The notes: generated from the letters alone by a model not told the origin. A stretch of DNA of 34,132 nucleotides from Gammaproteobacteria bacterium (GCA_018656865.1 JABHYO010000046.1:1-34132); one strand, 5' to 3'; positions 17,101-24,778 are shown, counted from the first letter of the stretch. Program-made: numbers and translations.

Positions 17101-20100
17101 GTAATGACCTGTTTCTGGAAACACCTGACAATGATTCGATTGATGGTGGTGCCGGGGACGATGAAGTGCTCTATAGCGGAATACAGGGGGGTTACTCGGT
17201 AACTGGAACAGCCTCCGGCTCCACATTGACGCTTAATGTTGATGATGGCACGTACACCGACACTCTGACGAACATCGAATCCATCGCCTTTTCTGATGGT
17301 GTGTTTAATGGACCGTTAACCATAAGCGGCAGCAATGGTGTTGACACGATTGTAGGATTTGACTGGGTTGACATTATTGACTCAGGTTTAGGCGATGATC
17401 ATGTCAGCGGTGGATTGGGAGACGATGACCTGTCTGGCAACACAGGTTATGACACACTTGATGGCGGCGATGGCAACGACACCCTGACTGGTGGCAACCA
17501 GGGGGACACGCTGATTGGTGGTCCGGGCAACGACACGATCGAGGGTTACGATGGAACCTCCAACGGCGATGCCTATATTGACACCGTTCAATACCAGGGC
17601 AGCAGTTCGCATTTCGATGTTTCCTGGACGGGCACTGGTACTACCGTGGTGGTTACCATTACCGACCTGCAGCCAGGTATTGATGGTGACGAGGGCACAG
17701 ATATTATCGAGGATGTGGAGAAGGTTTACTTCCTTGGTGATTCCACAGGCGTTGATCTACCCCACGAAATTAACGGCACTTCCTCCGGGGATGTCATTGT
17801 CGGCGGCATTGAAGATGACCGGTTGTTCGGTGATACGGGCAATGATGATATATCGGGCCTTGCCGGCAATGATCTCATTATGGGAGGTACAGGTGTAGAT
17901 AACCTGACTGGTGGTCAGGGTAATGATTCACTGTATGGCAATAACTTGGGTTCAACCGACGCCTCTATCGACACAGCACACTATGCTGGCAATCGCCTTG
18001 ACTACGACGTTCAGGTTAATGGCACCGGGACAACCACGACGGCAACTGTAACCCACCTGTACGGTACCGATGGCACCGATACGCTCTCCGATATTGATCA
18101 AATACAGTTCGCGGATCAGGCCATTGATCTGCCCCGTGATCTGGCGGGTACAGGGATTTCAAATACACTGACAGGAGGTGACAAGGATGATGTGATCTCC
18201 GGAGGGGCAGGGGCTGATACGATTAACGGTGGTGCGGGTGATGACTTTATTGATGGGGGCACAGATGCTGATACCCTCACTGGCGGTGGTGGATATGACA
18301 TCTTCTCGTTTGACCCAGGCGATTCAGACTCTGCGAATATAGACGAAATCACGGATTTTCAGCAGGGCGATATTATTCAGTTCCCCGGTATGGCAGGTAT
18401 TGTTGTGGATGCAGGGCCCTATGCGTGGAACACGGATGTTGCGACGACGCTGGCCGATATTGCAGTCGACGGCACAGTGGTTGATGAAGTGGCCTTCTTT
18501 ACCGATGGAACAGACGGCTGGATCACTGTTAAGGGAGCTGGTTCCGGTACCAGCTATGACGGTATCGTCATCAAACTGGCAAATACAATAACCTTTCCGG
18601 CAGATATTGATTTTGATCCTGTGCTGGGTGCCGGTAATGCTCCGTCGACAGGACAACCTTTTATAACGAGCACTGATACTTTTGAGCCTGGCAAAATGCT
18701 GGGTGTCGACATTGCAGGTGTGTCCGATGCCAACGGTATGGTTACACCGACTTCCACGGCGACATTTAATTATCAGTGGTTCAGGGATGGGGCACCCATT
18801 GGAGGTGCTACAAATACCACGACCTACACACTCACCGGTAGCGATGTCGGCACTGAAGTCACGGTCGAATTCTCGTTTACTGATGACGGTGGAAATGCAG
18901 AAATGCTGCTCTCGCCCGGAGAATTCGTACAACCACAAAACTCGTTAGTCGCAGGAACTCAGTCTTATTATCTGGTACCGGGTTTCGATGACTTTATTTT
19001 TGGCAGCACCGGCGCTGATACGATTACGTTTGTGGGCGCTGCTGAAGCTGGAGATGAAGTTGATCTGGGTTCTGGCGTTGACACGCTGACTCTGGATACG
19101 ACCGGGAATACTCTGATCATCGAGAATGTAGAAAATCTCTTTCTGGGTGCGGGTACTGACAATATTACTCTTGCCGGGTTTCTTTCTAAGAGTACCAATG
19201 GATCCAGTGTCAATGGCCTGGTTTCAAATGGATTTGGTACAGGCGACTGGCTTGTTAACGAAGGAACATTGCAGGTATTGGATGATTCTTTCACCATGAC
19301 CGCTGGTGTATTCGGCAATGATACGTTTGGTACCCTCGACATCTTTGGTCAGAGTTCACCATCCAGTGCGACCCTGAACATCATAGCTGTAGCAGACGGT
19401 AACATCATGCTCGATGGTGACGCAGGTGCCACGCTGACCATTAACGCCGGCACGCTGACAAACAATGGGTCTCTTCAGTCACTGGATACGGATGGTGGTG
19501 CTGCTTCGCCGCATACTATTGTTGGAAGCGTGACGAATGCCGGCTTCATTAACATTGAGCACAGCCTGACTTTCTCATCCGGAAATACACTCGACGCAAG
19601 AAACGGCCAGGTAACCGTTGAGACTGGCCAGGATCTGACCATCGACAATGGTACGCTTGTCGTGGGTGGCAGCAGCAATATTTGGGGCGATGGCACCGTC
19701 TCTTTTGACGGTACATCGACTCTCACTGTAGATGGCACATTTACGTTCATGTCGGGTATGCCGGACCTCGATTTCTCTCTTGGCACGGCGACCCAGATTG
19801 CCAATTTTGCGACGACTGATACCTTTGTCGTCGATCACGGCGCGATGTTGACGGTTGACGACAACGTTGTCGTTCATACGGACTTTGAAAACCGCGGAGA
19901 TACTCAGTTTCTCGGTACCAACACGATCAATGGCCTGTTCACTAATATGGATGGAACCGTCACTGTTGACGGATCAAGCCCGGGCAGCCTGACAGTTAAT
20001 AACACGTTTACCAATTCCGGCACTTTTGCCATCGATAACAGCAGTACGATGACAGATGTCACGACGGTCACGGTAACCGGTGGTATCGTCAACAATGGCG

Positions 20101-23100
20101 AGATCAGGGTTCAGGATTCAGGTGGTGGTATTGGTGCAGGCGCCCATGTGCTGAATGCACAGATTACCAGCCCCGGCGCCGGGAAACTGGTCCTGGTAGA
20201 TACGAATCTGGAGCTGAGTACCGTTGCCGCATTCGACAATCCAGCCACCCATTCAATTGATATCGGCAGCAACGAGCTGCGAATTACCGGTGCGGCGAGT
20301 TTTACCAACAGTGGTCAGATTACGGGTGACGGGGTTGTGGATACTACAGTCGCACTGATGAACGCGGGTGTTCTGGAACCCGATAGTACCTCCGATACAG
20401 CAGCGACTCTTACAATCAATGGCGGACTGAGCAATTCCGGGACGATAGACATCGATGTTTACGGGAATACCGGGACCAACAACGACAAGGTTATCGTCAA
20501 TGGCGGTGACCTGTTGGGTGCAGGTAATGTGCACTTCGTTTTCCGTGCAGGTCATGGGTTCGATGGTGACGGTACCCTGGATCATATCGACGACTTTATT
20601 GATTTGACGGGGACGGGTACGTTCGGGGCGACCTATGCCGTGAGCCACAACCTGGGTTCTGCATTTACGGTTATGCTCACTCAGGATGGCAGTGCTTACG
20701 ATGCCGATGTGTCTGCTACTTTCCAGAACACGTTCAATAACGGTGGTGGTGATCTGGCCTGGGAAAATCTGATCAACTGGGACAACGACGGTACAACCGA
20801 TCCCGGCGACAACGTCCTGATTGAAACTTACGCGGTCACTCATTCCGCTACCACGACGCAGACCTTAAACAGTGTCACGATCCAGTCAGGAAGTCTGTCC
20901 ATTCTCGGTGGTACGATATTCTTGACAGGTGACTCACGAGCGTTCGCCGGGACGATGCTGCAGATAGACGGTTCGGGAGAACTGGATACTTTAAGCAAAT
21001 TTGTCGTGGACGGGATGCTGGACTGGAATAACGGGACCATCACAGGTGGGGGCGGTGTGGATGTATACGGTACCCTGGATCTGGATATTGGGGCCAGCAC
21101 CACCCTGGACGGTACCGTTGAAATCTTTGGCTCTGCGACCATTGATGGGTCCGGCAACGATCTGAATGGCACGGGTTCGCTGAAAAACAGCGGCAGTACA
21201 ACTATCGCAGGAACGGCGGGTTTCTGGCCGGAACTGGTCAACAATTTCGATGGCACACTGACCATCAAGTCGGAGGGTGCACCGACCGCAATCACCAAGA
21301 ACAACGGCGGCGCCACCTATGATGTATTTAATGACGGTCTGATAGTTATCGATGCATTGGGAACCGGCACCCACTCCGTTACGCTGACCATGAGTTCCAG
21401 TAGTCAATTGATTAGCCAGGGCACAATCCAGGTTTTGGATAGTGCGGGCAACAACTCACTTAAAACCGTTGTCGCGCCGGATTCGAGTTTCTTTGTCAAC
21501 GACGGTCTTATCGATGTTGATGCTGATCTGACCATCGATGTCGATGGCAGTACACTGGATACCGAGAATGGCCTTATTGATATTGCTACCGGCGTAGACC
21601 TGACGATTGCCGGTGGCACCTCCGGCACCGTGGAAATTGGTAGCGGGACCAATTTGTCCGGTACCGGTAATCTGATTTTTACCGGTAACGTCACACTGAC
21701 AGTCATCAACAATGTCTTTCTTGATGCGCCAGGACTGTTCTTTGACACCTCTGGCGGCGATGTCACGATTACGGGTTCGGGCTTCTCTGTCGGATTTGGA
21801 ACAAGCTTTGGCCTGAACTCAGGCGATTCCGTAAGCACCAGCTTGTTTGAAAACTTCGGTACTCTGGATCTGACCGGCGATGGCATTACAATCACGTCAC
21901 CTTTTAACAACCAGGGAACGTTACAGATCAATGGCGGCCCTGGTTCCGGCCTCAAAATCTTTAATGACCCACTGCTGGACAACCACGGCAATCTCATTCT
22001 GGATCAGGACGGAACCAACATTCTTGATGTGAACTCAGCCGGGCTGGGTACTTTGAACAATTACGATTACATCCAGAGTGAGAAGACCGGTTCCGGCAGC
22101 AACCCCAATATCATCCAGGCTGAACTGAACAATATGATGGGTGCTACGGTGGATGTTGACTACGCCCTGCAACTAAACGAAACCGCCGGTGCAATGCACG
22201 ACAACGAAGGTGTGATCGACATTGCATCGGGCGCTTCGCTGACCGTTACGGGCGGTGGTCATTCACTGTTTAACCACTATGACGGGATCATCCAGGGTCA
22301 TGGCACGCTCGATGTCCAGGGTACCGGTGTGATATTTACCAACCAGGGTTTCCTTAAACCCGGCGGTGATGGCCTGGCAAATGCGACCCTGACTATTGCA
22401 GGTAACAGCGCTGCCAATACGGTGCTGGGTGACGATTCGGAGGTCGAAATTGAAATAGACGGTACCGGGCATGATCGTCTCGTCTTTAACAATGCCGACC
22501 CGACCTTTGGCGGAACCCTCCGCATCAATAACATCAACGGCTTTACACCGACAAATGGGCAGACGTTCAGCAATGTCGTCTGGTCAGTGGCCGCTATGCT
22601 CACCTTCTTCGATCATATTGAAGGGACAGACAAGTTCTCAGGCGGGGCAGGGTTTATCTACGATGTTAACCATGAAACCTCGTCGAATTACGGTGTCTCG
22701 CTGACAGCCTACGACGTAACCACCATTATCGAAGGCACAACCGGTGATGACAACGGCACGCTTGCAGGTACTGCGACGACGGGTGAAATCTTCCACGGTG
22801 ATGACGGCAACGACGTCATCATTGATGTCAGTACTGGCGATACGGCCTTTGGCGGGACCGGTGACGACACGATCATTGCTGATTCAGGTGCGAAAAGAGT
22901 TGTTGGCGGTGATGGCTTTGATACGTTGAAGCTGCTCGAAAGTCTGGACTATCGAACCGTTGCCGGGCACGTCATTGAAGAATTTGAAGTTCTGAATATC
23001 GCTGATGGTGTAGCTCAGACGGTGCAATTCGATGCAGAGGCTGTTTACCGGTTCGTCGATGGCGAGAACACGATATTCGATGACGACACGCTGTTGATCA

Positions 23101-23870
23101 GGGGTGACTCACTTGATCATGTGATTCTGCATGGCGATTTCAATTACCTTAGCACCGAATTTTTCGATGGCGAAGAATTTATCGAGCTGGAAGAAGGGAC
23201 CGGCTCAGACACACTTTCTGTAGTGATTGATTTCAATGCGCTGTATGAGGTCAGGCACGTTGATGGCTCCAAAGACTACTACGGCAGTTCCGGTGACGAC
23301 GTCATCGATACCGTTTCTGCAAACCAGAGTACGGCAAACGATGACACTCTTGTCGGGCGCGATGGCAACGATTTCCTGGATGGTGGTGTTGGAAATGATT
23401 TTATCGATGGCGGGGAAGGTGATGATCAGATTGTCTTCGATGGTGCTGACACGGGAACCGTCGACGGAGGTGATGACATCGATACATTGCTGACAACTGG
23501 CGCGATTGATCTCAGCGGTATTGCCAACCTGTCCAATTTCGAAGAAGTCTCCATGGAGAACGGGACCGGGACCGATTCATTGACCATCGGCCTGACTGAT
23601 ATTCTCAGTCTGAGCGGTGATAACTCTCTGGAATCATTACTGTCTGACGGACAGACGAAACTAGTCATTGGTGGCGATGCAGGAGACACATTAATGTTGG
23701 ATGGTAACCCCATCCATAGTATTCCGGTTATCGGCGCCATGGTCGGTGGATGGACAGCGCCTAATCTAACATCTGAACTTGACTACTTCGGTACGGGGCA
23801 GCTGTACATGAAATTCACAAATGGCTCGGTTGATGTCTATGTTCATGCTGACGTTGCTGACGTAACCTAA
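11139..23870 (+). CDS. Giant secreted FecR / cadherin-VCBS / RTX calcium-binding protein (putative type I-secreted adhesin)
   Basis: A frame of about 4,243 codons. In order: FecR domain (11205-11800), Glu-rich linker (11795-12260) and Asp/Ser/Gly-rich continuation to 12650; about 15 Ig/cadherin/VCBS-like modules (12650-17080); RTX repeats (17085-18400); an Ig-like YQWFRDG module (about 18650-18945); a long Gly/Asn/Thr/Asp-rich stretch like a beta-solenoid (19000-22700); and C-terminal RTX blocks with a type I secretion-like end (22740-23867). No classical signal peptide is visible, as expected for type I secretion. RTX and cadherin-like repeats bind Ca2+ and stiffen the protein outside the cell, so an adhesin or surface-layer role is likely. 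The protein is acidic, and I found only one cysteine (QYCVDD, near 16425). No type I transporter, TolC homologue or LapD/LapG pair is in the window. Confidence 0.92.
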   Translation: MSLLHLPFGEDVMFAGPATSAAVLKVIGEVSLVLGRVTVSRLDENGEKIEVALKRGDELYEGDEINTGGRSFIKAKMLDGTKFHLGKNARATLNEFEYDESAKVGKFEATVFTGGFHYKSGKIGKMFADGSRKHAQISTPQAIIGIRGSEADGVVASDGTFILKHISGVFSISDVNGNPIGELDNPTDAVVVFADGTGTVTPLAELSPQLADALDQYNQEQVAADAVEREVEDEEAQEEETQEQEEAEAGDQAPDQEVEEQAAEEAEAEETEGEEEEEEGEEGEEGEEEEGEEEEEENTDEETTDEETVDEEGAEEQAPDEKPAGEETAEEETAEEGQSEEEETREEAAEEESTEETQEEAAQEERAASDESTGGDGSTRADEPGEPAGTEASENGDSGDASGDGSSSESGTPDTFDSGSDDGVLEESRSFGQDQGVDVTGDQAGDILGESQGDDVTGSDGGDDGDSTEDRFETLDVPDTDASEDETTERDEETEAPKEEELPPDNPPVAGNDSIRISEPGQVDLTQQVLANDFDGDEGQTVRLGSVATPSRGGSAQFDGTTLLYEPSGATLDSLKGGETATETFNYTVRSGDLTDTGVVTVTLVGTNVAPLASNDTGETIEDSPITLQVLANDSDEDGDALTIVSVDGARGTVTIRGDGLAYSPPDDLRSGEVSDDTFTYQVSDGLETSTATVSITVTGKNDPPVINTEAAPVQISPTAPVTVIELNQIFDDPDLGDNLTILELDTSGAKGTITIGSIRYEPGSAWDFLGEGEIGHDSFFIRVADEDGDTGAGTYTVDIIGVNDAPVAISDVYNVDDATDASANAAFASVLNNDSDIDQNDNLTARLVSGTSQGTLALAPDGTFSYSAADGATGTDSFVYEAFDGRIGSQATVTLNLSGSNSAPVTQPDQYDASAGTNVVGNVLDNDSDPDGELITAELGSPPTQGVVTLNPDGVFTYEPNPDFVSGGDEFSYIARDPGGRATEEFVTITVAPNQPPEFIGLADQQIPAGEPFVLDLGSLFTDPDSDVLTITATTAAGFVTITGRQLEANPTAANVDASAIVDVSAFDGFDTTNQTITLNIVSGNNPPEVLSTIGPQSLFESTSLSLNLLSHFNDPDIGDTLIFTVSGDAPFATISGNTLSLSPASGDASSYSVTVTADDGKASTTNTFTLDVVAPPVNYPTIVSTGNQLTQTNTSTITSVSDTLLVSDANGTGTFQGATDGAHGTVTLSSGGLWVYTLSNPSFTGTDSFTVTYQDAQGFQSTLPVSLLIRPSDNTGSVISGDTGTGSEDFTVTGTLVISEDDGLDPTSAFAINAQGTDGTATIDPITGDWIYTPNADFNGLDAFDVLVTDGFRYTQTYPINVTVNAVNDDTPVADDETFTVLEGGTATETDLDVGLTLLDGDTDADLPADTLQSFVLTPPTHASSFTLNPDGTFTYQHDGSEGGTDSFTYHVFDGANTDTGTVTITITPDNDNTPIPDGESFTVAEGGTATVADLDAGLSLLDGDTDADLPGDTLTVNTTPSVPPSFGSVTLNSNGTFSYTHDGSENFSDSFVYIVEDGVNSATATVTITIAPVSDNAPVADSEAFTVLEGGTATEIDLAVGPDLLDGDTDADTSDVLMVNTTPFSAPSFGALTLNANGTFSYIHDGSENHTDSFQYQVTDGSSSDTATVTITITPDNDNAPVADPESFTVLEGGTATELDLDDGLTLLDGDTDADLPGDTLQAFQVSGPSHAAAFTLNTDGTFSYTHDGTENYSDSFQYCVDDGGGHFDTTTVTITITPVNDNLPVADADSFTVLQGGTATEANLDGSLTLLDGDIDADGDPLTVITTPFSPPSHASAFTLNTDGTFSYTHDGSTTLTDSFTYQISAGGDTATAVVTITITQPPVVTSPDFDNVIINSGDTLNLPTGFDDPNGDPLSISTTALPWGSLLTTTIATPPGDAYINGVAGAVTSTAVTISATDGAGTASETFNLVVQAAGNAATGTTGNDLFLETPDNDSIDGGAGDDEVLYSGIQGGYSVTGTASGSTLTLNVDDGTYTDTLTNIESIAFSDGVFNGPLTISGSNGVDTIVGFDWVDIIDSGLGDDHVSGGLGDDDLSGNTGYDTLDGGDGNDTLTGGNQGDTLIGGPGNDTIEGYDGTSNGDAYIDTVQYQGSSSHFDVSWTGTGTTVVVTITDLQPGIDGDEGTDIIEDVEKVYFLGDSTGVDLPHEINGTSSGDVIVGGIEDDRLFGDTGNDDISGLAGNDLIMGGTGVDNLTGGQGNDSLYGNNLGSTDASIDTAHYAGNRLDYDVQVNGTGTTTTATVTHLYGTDGTDTLSDIDQIQFADQAIDLPRDLAGTGISNTLTGGDKDDVISGGAGADTINGGAGDDFIDGGTDADTLTGGGGYDIFSFDPGDSDSANIDEITDFQQGDIIQFPGMAGIVVDAGPYAWNTDVATTLADIAVDGTVVDEVAFFTDGTDGWITVKGAGSGTSYDGIVIKLANTITFPADIDFDPVLGAGNAPSTGQPFITSTDTFEPGKMLGVDIAGVSDANGMVTPTSTATFNYQWFRDGAPIGGATNTTTYTLTGSDVGTEVTVEFSFTDDGGNAEMLLSPGEFVQPQNSLVAGTQSYYLVPGFDDFIFGSTGADTITFVGAAEAGDEVDLGSGVDTLTLDTTGNTLIIENVENLFLGAGTDNITLAGFLSKSTNGSSVNGLVSNGFGTGDWLVNEGTLQVLDDSFTMTAGVFGNDTFGTLDIFGQSSPSSATLNIIAVADGNIMLDGDAGATLTINAGTLTNNGSLQSLDTDGGAASPHTIVGSVTNAGFINIEHSLTFSSGNTLDARNGQVTVETGQDLTIDNGTLVVGGSSNIWGDGTVSFDGTSTLTVDGTFTFMSGMPDLDFSLGTATQIANFATTDTFVVDHGAMLTVDDNVVVHTDFENRGDTQFLGTNTINGLFTNMDGTVTVDGSSPGSLTVNNTFTNSGTFAIDNSSTMTDVTTVTVTGGIVNNGEIRVQDSGGGIGAGAHVLNAQITSPGAGKLVLVDTNLELSTVAAFDNPATHSIDIGSNELRITGAASFTNSGQITGDGVVDTTVALMNAGVLEPDSTSDTAATLTINGGLSNSGTIDIDVYGNTGTNNDKVIVNGGDLLGAGNVHFVFRAGHGFDGDGTLDHIDDFIDLTGTGTFGATYAVSHNLGSAFTVMLTQDGSAYDADVSATFQNTFNNGGGDLAWENLINWDNDGTTDPGDNVLIETYAVTHSATTTQTLNSVTIQSGSLSILGGTIFLTGDSRAFAGTMLQIDGSGELDTLSKFVVDGMLDWNNGTITGGGGVDVYGTLDLDIGASTTLDGTVEIFGSATIDGSGNDLNGTGSLKNSGSTTIAGTAGFWPELVNNFDGTLTIKSEGAPTAITKNNGGATYDVFNDGLIVIDALGTGTHSVTLTMSSSSQLISQGTIQVLDSAGNNSLKTVVAPDSSFFVNDGLIDVDADLTIDVDGSTLDTENGLIDIATGVDLTIAGGTSGTVEIGSGTNLSGTGNLIFTGNVTLTVINNVFLDAPGLFFDTSGGDVTITGSGFSVGFGTSFGLNSGDSVSTSLFENFGTLDLTGDGITITSPFNNQGTLQINGGPGSGLKIFNDPLLDNHGNLILDQDGTNILDVNSAGLGTLNNYDYIQSEKTGSGSNPNIIQAELNNMMGATVDVDYALQLNETAGAMHDNEGVIDIASGASLTVTGGGHSLFNHYDGIIQGHGTLDVQGTGVIFTNQGFLKPGGDGLANATLTIAGNSAANTVLGDDSEVEIEIDGTGHDRLVFNNADPTFGGTLRINNINGFTPTNGQTFSNVVWSVAAMLTFFDHIEGTDKFSGGAGFIYDVNHETSSNYGVSLTAYDVTTIIEGTTGDDNGTLAGTATTGEIFHGDDGNDVIIDVSTGDTAFGGTGDDTIIADSGAKRVVGGDGFDTLKLLESLDYRTVAGHVIEEFEVLNIADGVAQTVQFDAEAVYRFVDGENTIFDDDTLLIRGDSLDHVILHGDFNYLSTEFFDGEEFIELEEGTGSDTLSVVIDFNALYEVRHVDGSKDYYGSSGDDVIDTVSANQSTANDDTLVGRDGNDFLDGGVGNDFIDGGEGDDQIVFDGADTGTVDGGDDIDTLLTTGAIDLSGIANLSNFEEVSMENGTGTDSLTIGLTDILSLSGDNSLESLLSDGQTKLVIGGDAGDTLMLDGNPIHSIPVIGAMVGGWTAPNLTSELDYFGTGQLYMKFTNGSVDVYVHADVADVT
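11205..11800 (+). other. FecR-like domain of the giant protein
   Basis: VIGEVSLVLGRVTVSRLDENG, KRGDELYEGDEINTGG, FIKAKMLDGTKFHLGKNA, GGFHYKSGKIG and STPQAIIGIRGSE follow the FecR-domain plan: an N-terminal strand pair, 'GD.i.tg', 'l.dGt...l...s', then 'TP.a..gvRGT'. In large secreted proteins this domain often precedes repeat modules and is thought to sit at the cell envelope; in FecR itself it takes part in signalling. The junction with the 85-codon ORF lies just upstream. Confidence 0.8.
11795..12260 (+). repeat. Glu-rich low-complexity linker with a 74-nt pure purine tract
   Basis: Codons from about 11795 to 12260 are dominated by GAA and GAG, giving an extremely acidic, probably disordered or helical spacer. 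Bases 11958-12031 are all purines on the + strand, and 11970-11996 is three perfect copies of GAAGAGGGG (Glu-Glu-Gly). All units are multiples of three, so copy-number change keeps the frame. Beyond 12260 the bias changes to Asp/Ser/Gly until the first Ig-like module at 12650. Confidence 0.85.
12650..17080 (+). repeat. About fifteen Ig/cadherin/VCBS-like modules
   Basis: Successive domains of about 90-105 residues are recognisable by 'N..P.a..D', 'L.ND.D.dgD.l...' and 'G....n.dGt..Y.p......DsF.Y...Dg....a.vtitv', the pattern of VCBS, Big_9 and cadherin-like repeats. Boundaries fall near 12960, 13250, 13560, 13850, 14130, 14400, 14680, 14960, 15245, five nearly equal repeats to 16790, and a last one to 17080. 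The modules at 14130-14680 are closer to dystroglycan-type cadherin-like domains (PPEFIGLADQQIPAGEPF). Linker Asp/Asn motifs such as NDND suit Ca2+ binding. Boundaries are approximate. Confidence 0.75.
15279..16790 (+). repeat. Five near-identical 103-104 residue repeats within the Ig-like array
   Basis: Each repeat begins FTV(L/A)(E/Q)GGTAT, continues with LLDGD(T/I)DAD and closes with T(L)N.(D/N)GTF(S/T)Y.HDG and TVTITI. Starts are at about 15279, 15588, 15900, 16209 and 16520, giving periods of 309-312 nt. The nucleotide similarity is also evident by eye, so the copies arose by recent duplication or are kept alike by recombination. Confidence 0.85.
17085..18400 (+). repeat. Hemolysin-type (RTX) calcium-binding repeats, central block
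   Basis: Nonapeptides of the GGxGxDxUx type occur in three groups: GGAGDDEVLY near 17145; GGLGDDDLSG, GGDGNDTLTG and GGPGNDTIEG near 17400-17550; and IGGIEDDRLFG, LAGNDLIMGG, GGQGNDSLYG, GGAGADTINGGAGDDFIDGG near 17800-18300. Between them are RTX-associated inserts such as GYSVTGTASG and LDYDVQVNGTGT. The repeats bind Ca2+ and fold into parallel beta-rolls once outside the cell. Confidence 0.9.
19000..22700 (+). repeat. Long beta-solenoid-like region
   Basis: More than 1,200 residues of degenerate short repeats with 'tNsGtl.i...' units (TNNGSLQSLD, TNSGTFAIDN, VNNGEIRVQD, SNSGTIDIDV, NNQGTLQING), the pattern of right-handed beta-helices in autotransporter and two-partner-secreted adhesins. 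In the middle, about 20755-20900, stands AWENLINWDNDG with PGDNVLIETYAVT, a block I associate with 'W..a.NW......P...D.v.I' repeats of other large secreted proteins. The fold is inferred from composition and periodicity only. Confidence 0.6.
22740..23867 (+). repeat. C-terminal RTX blocks and type I secretion-like end
   Basis: RTX units occur at 22740-22910 (GDDGNDVII, GGTGDDTII, GGDGFDTLK) and 23340-23480 (GRDGNDFLDGGVGNDFIDGG, GGEGDDQIVF). They are followed by LTIGLTDILSLSGDN, KLVIGGDAGDTLMLDG and the last residues KFTNGSVDVYVHADVADVT. This 'l.l.DvLdl.....L.I.GdagD.v.L......y....g.vdvyvh.dv' ending is the one I recall from type I-secreted VCBS/RTX proteins, which carry an uncleaved C-terminal signal. 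Confidence 0.75.
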
Positions 23871-24682
23871 GGAGCCTCGAAAAACTTGTCCTTCTCCTGC
23901 CAGCGCGCATCCAGCCAGCTCCGAACATTTAGGATTTCTGAGGAATCGTAGGTTCTGATCACGACCTTGATATCTTTTGTCCTGCCGCCCAGGCACTGCC
24001 AGAAGTTTCTGGGTCCGTCATAGACTACAGTGACATCGATAACCGGTGTGCCTGCAGGCGCTGTTTCCAGTGCTATCTTGAGCCCGCCGGGCCTGGGTAC
24101 CAGCAGATGTTGGTAGGGTGAATTCTGGTTTTCGTGTTTTTGTTCGGTAAAGCGCGTGCCTTCAGCAAAATTCATAAGCGCGCCCCGTTCAGTATGCAGG
24201 GATGAAGAAAAAGCCTGGATAGCTGCAAAATCTTTTGTTTTCCCGCCGGAACCCTTACCCCGGTTCAACCGCGGAAAACTCAGCGCGTAGCAGATCCAGC
24301 CAATGATGGGTACCCACAGCAGTTCCCGCTTGATCAGGAATTTCAGAGTCGGCCCTTTTTTTGTGATTACTCCGTGCAGGACGGGGATATCCATCCAGGT
24401 CTGATGGTTGGAAAGGATGATCGGTGATGGATGATCCGGCAACTCTCCAGTGACGTGAAGGCGGACGCCTACAACTTGGAACATCCAGAAGTTATGAACG
24501 CCGACTGTGCGACGATAACACCACTCGGTTCCCAGGTTTATCCAGTGACGAATCGGATCATTTCGGAAAATCAGTTTCAATAGGGCCAGCAGCATCAACC
24601 AAATCAGCCAGAAAGCGAGGTTGATCGCGACGACGGTGGCAGAGATGAAAGCTATCAGGTGATGGGCTATGTTCATCGGCAT
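23867..24682 (-). CDS. PlsC-family acyltransferase (YihG-like)
   Basis: A 271-residue membrane protein with hydrophobic segments at residues 8-38. The acyltransferase motif I is NHQTWMD (His93, Asp98) and motif III is FAEGTRFT (Glu174-Arg177); PRPGG follows at the expected place. The family transfers an acyl chain from acyl-ACP or acyl-CoA to lysophosphatidate or a related acceptor at the inner membrane. The long N-terminal part and the FPRLNRGKG segment after motif II are like YihG/YihG-type proteins rather than housekeeping PlsC. It lies 96 nt downstream of recD on the same strand. Its stop TAG overlaps the stop of the giant gene, with no room for a terminator. The first two ATGs (24682 and 24676) are both possible. 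Confidence 0.87.
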   Translation of the reverse strand: MPMNIAHHLIAFISATVVAINLAFWLIWLMLLALLKLIFRNDPIRHWINLGTEWCYRRTVGVHNFWMFQVVGVRLHVTGELPDHPSPIILSNHQTWMDIPVLHGVITKKGPTLKFLIKRELLWVPIIGWICYALSFPRLNRGKGSGGKTKDFAAIQAFSSSLHTERGALMNFAEGTRFTEQKHENQNSPYQHLLVPRPGGLKIALETAPAGTPVIDVTVVYDGPRNFWQCLGGRTKDIKVVIRTYDSSEILNVRSWLDARWQEKDKFFEAP

Positions 24683-24709
24683 AAGCTACCGTAGACGATG
24701 GGTTATGCC
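24678..24709 (-). promoter_or_regulatory. Inverted repeat over the start codon of the acyltransferase
   Basis: GGCATAA (24678-24684) and TTATGCC (24703-24709) are perfect 7-base arms around an 18-base loop that itself contains CTAC/GTAG. In the mRNA one arm contains the first ATG at 24682-24680, so folding would hide that start; the next ATG (24676) lies just outside. A chance repeat is not excluded. Confidence 0.3.
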
Positions 24710-24778
24710 AAGGCGTTTTGCAACTTCGGCTGGTAGCGGTTTTTTAACCTTCACCTCACTTCAACGATGCTGGGCTTT

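Noticed and set aside
18324-18938. A 204-codon open frame on the - strand inside the giant gene, with others of 150-200 codons at 20253-20843, 20840-21316 and 21404-21997
   Set aside because: They are complements of a strongly biased, repetitive coding sequence, show no domain-like pattern or ribosome-binding site, and the + strand frame is clearly the coding one.
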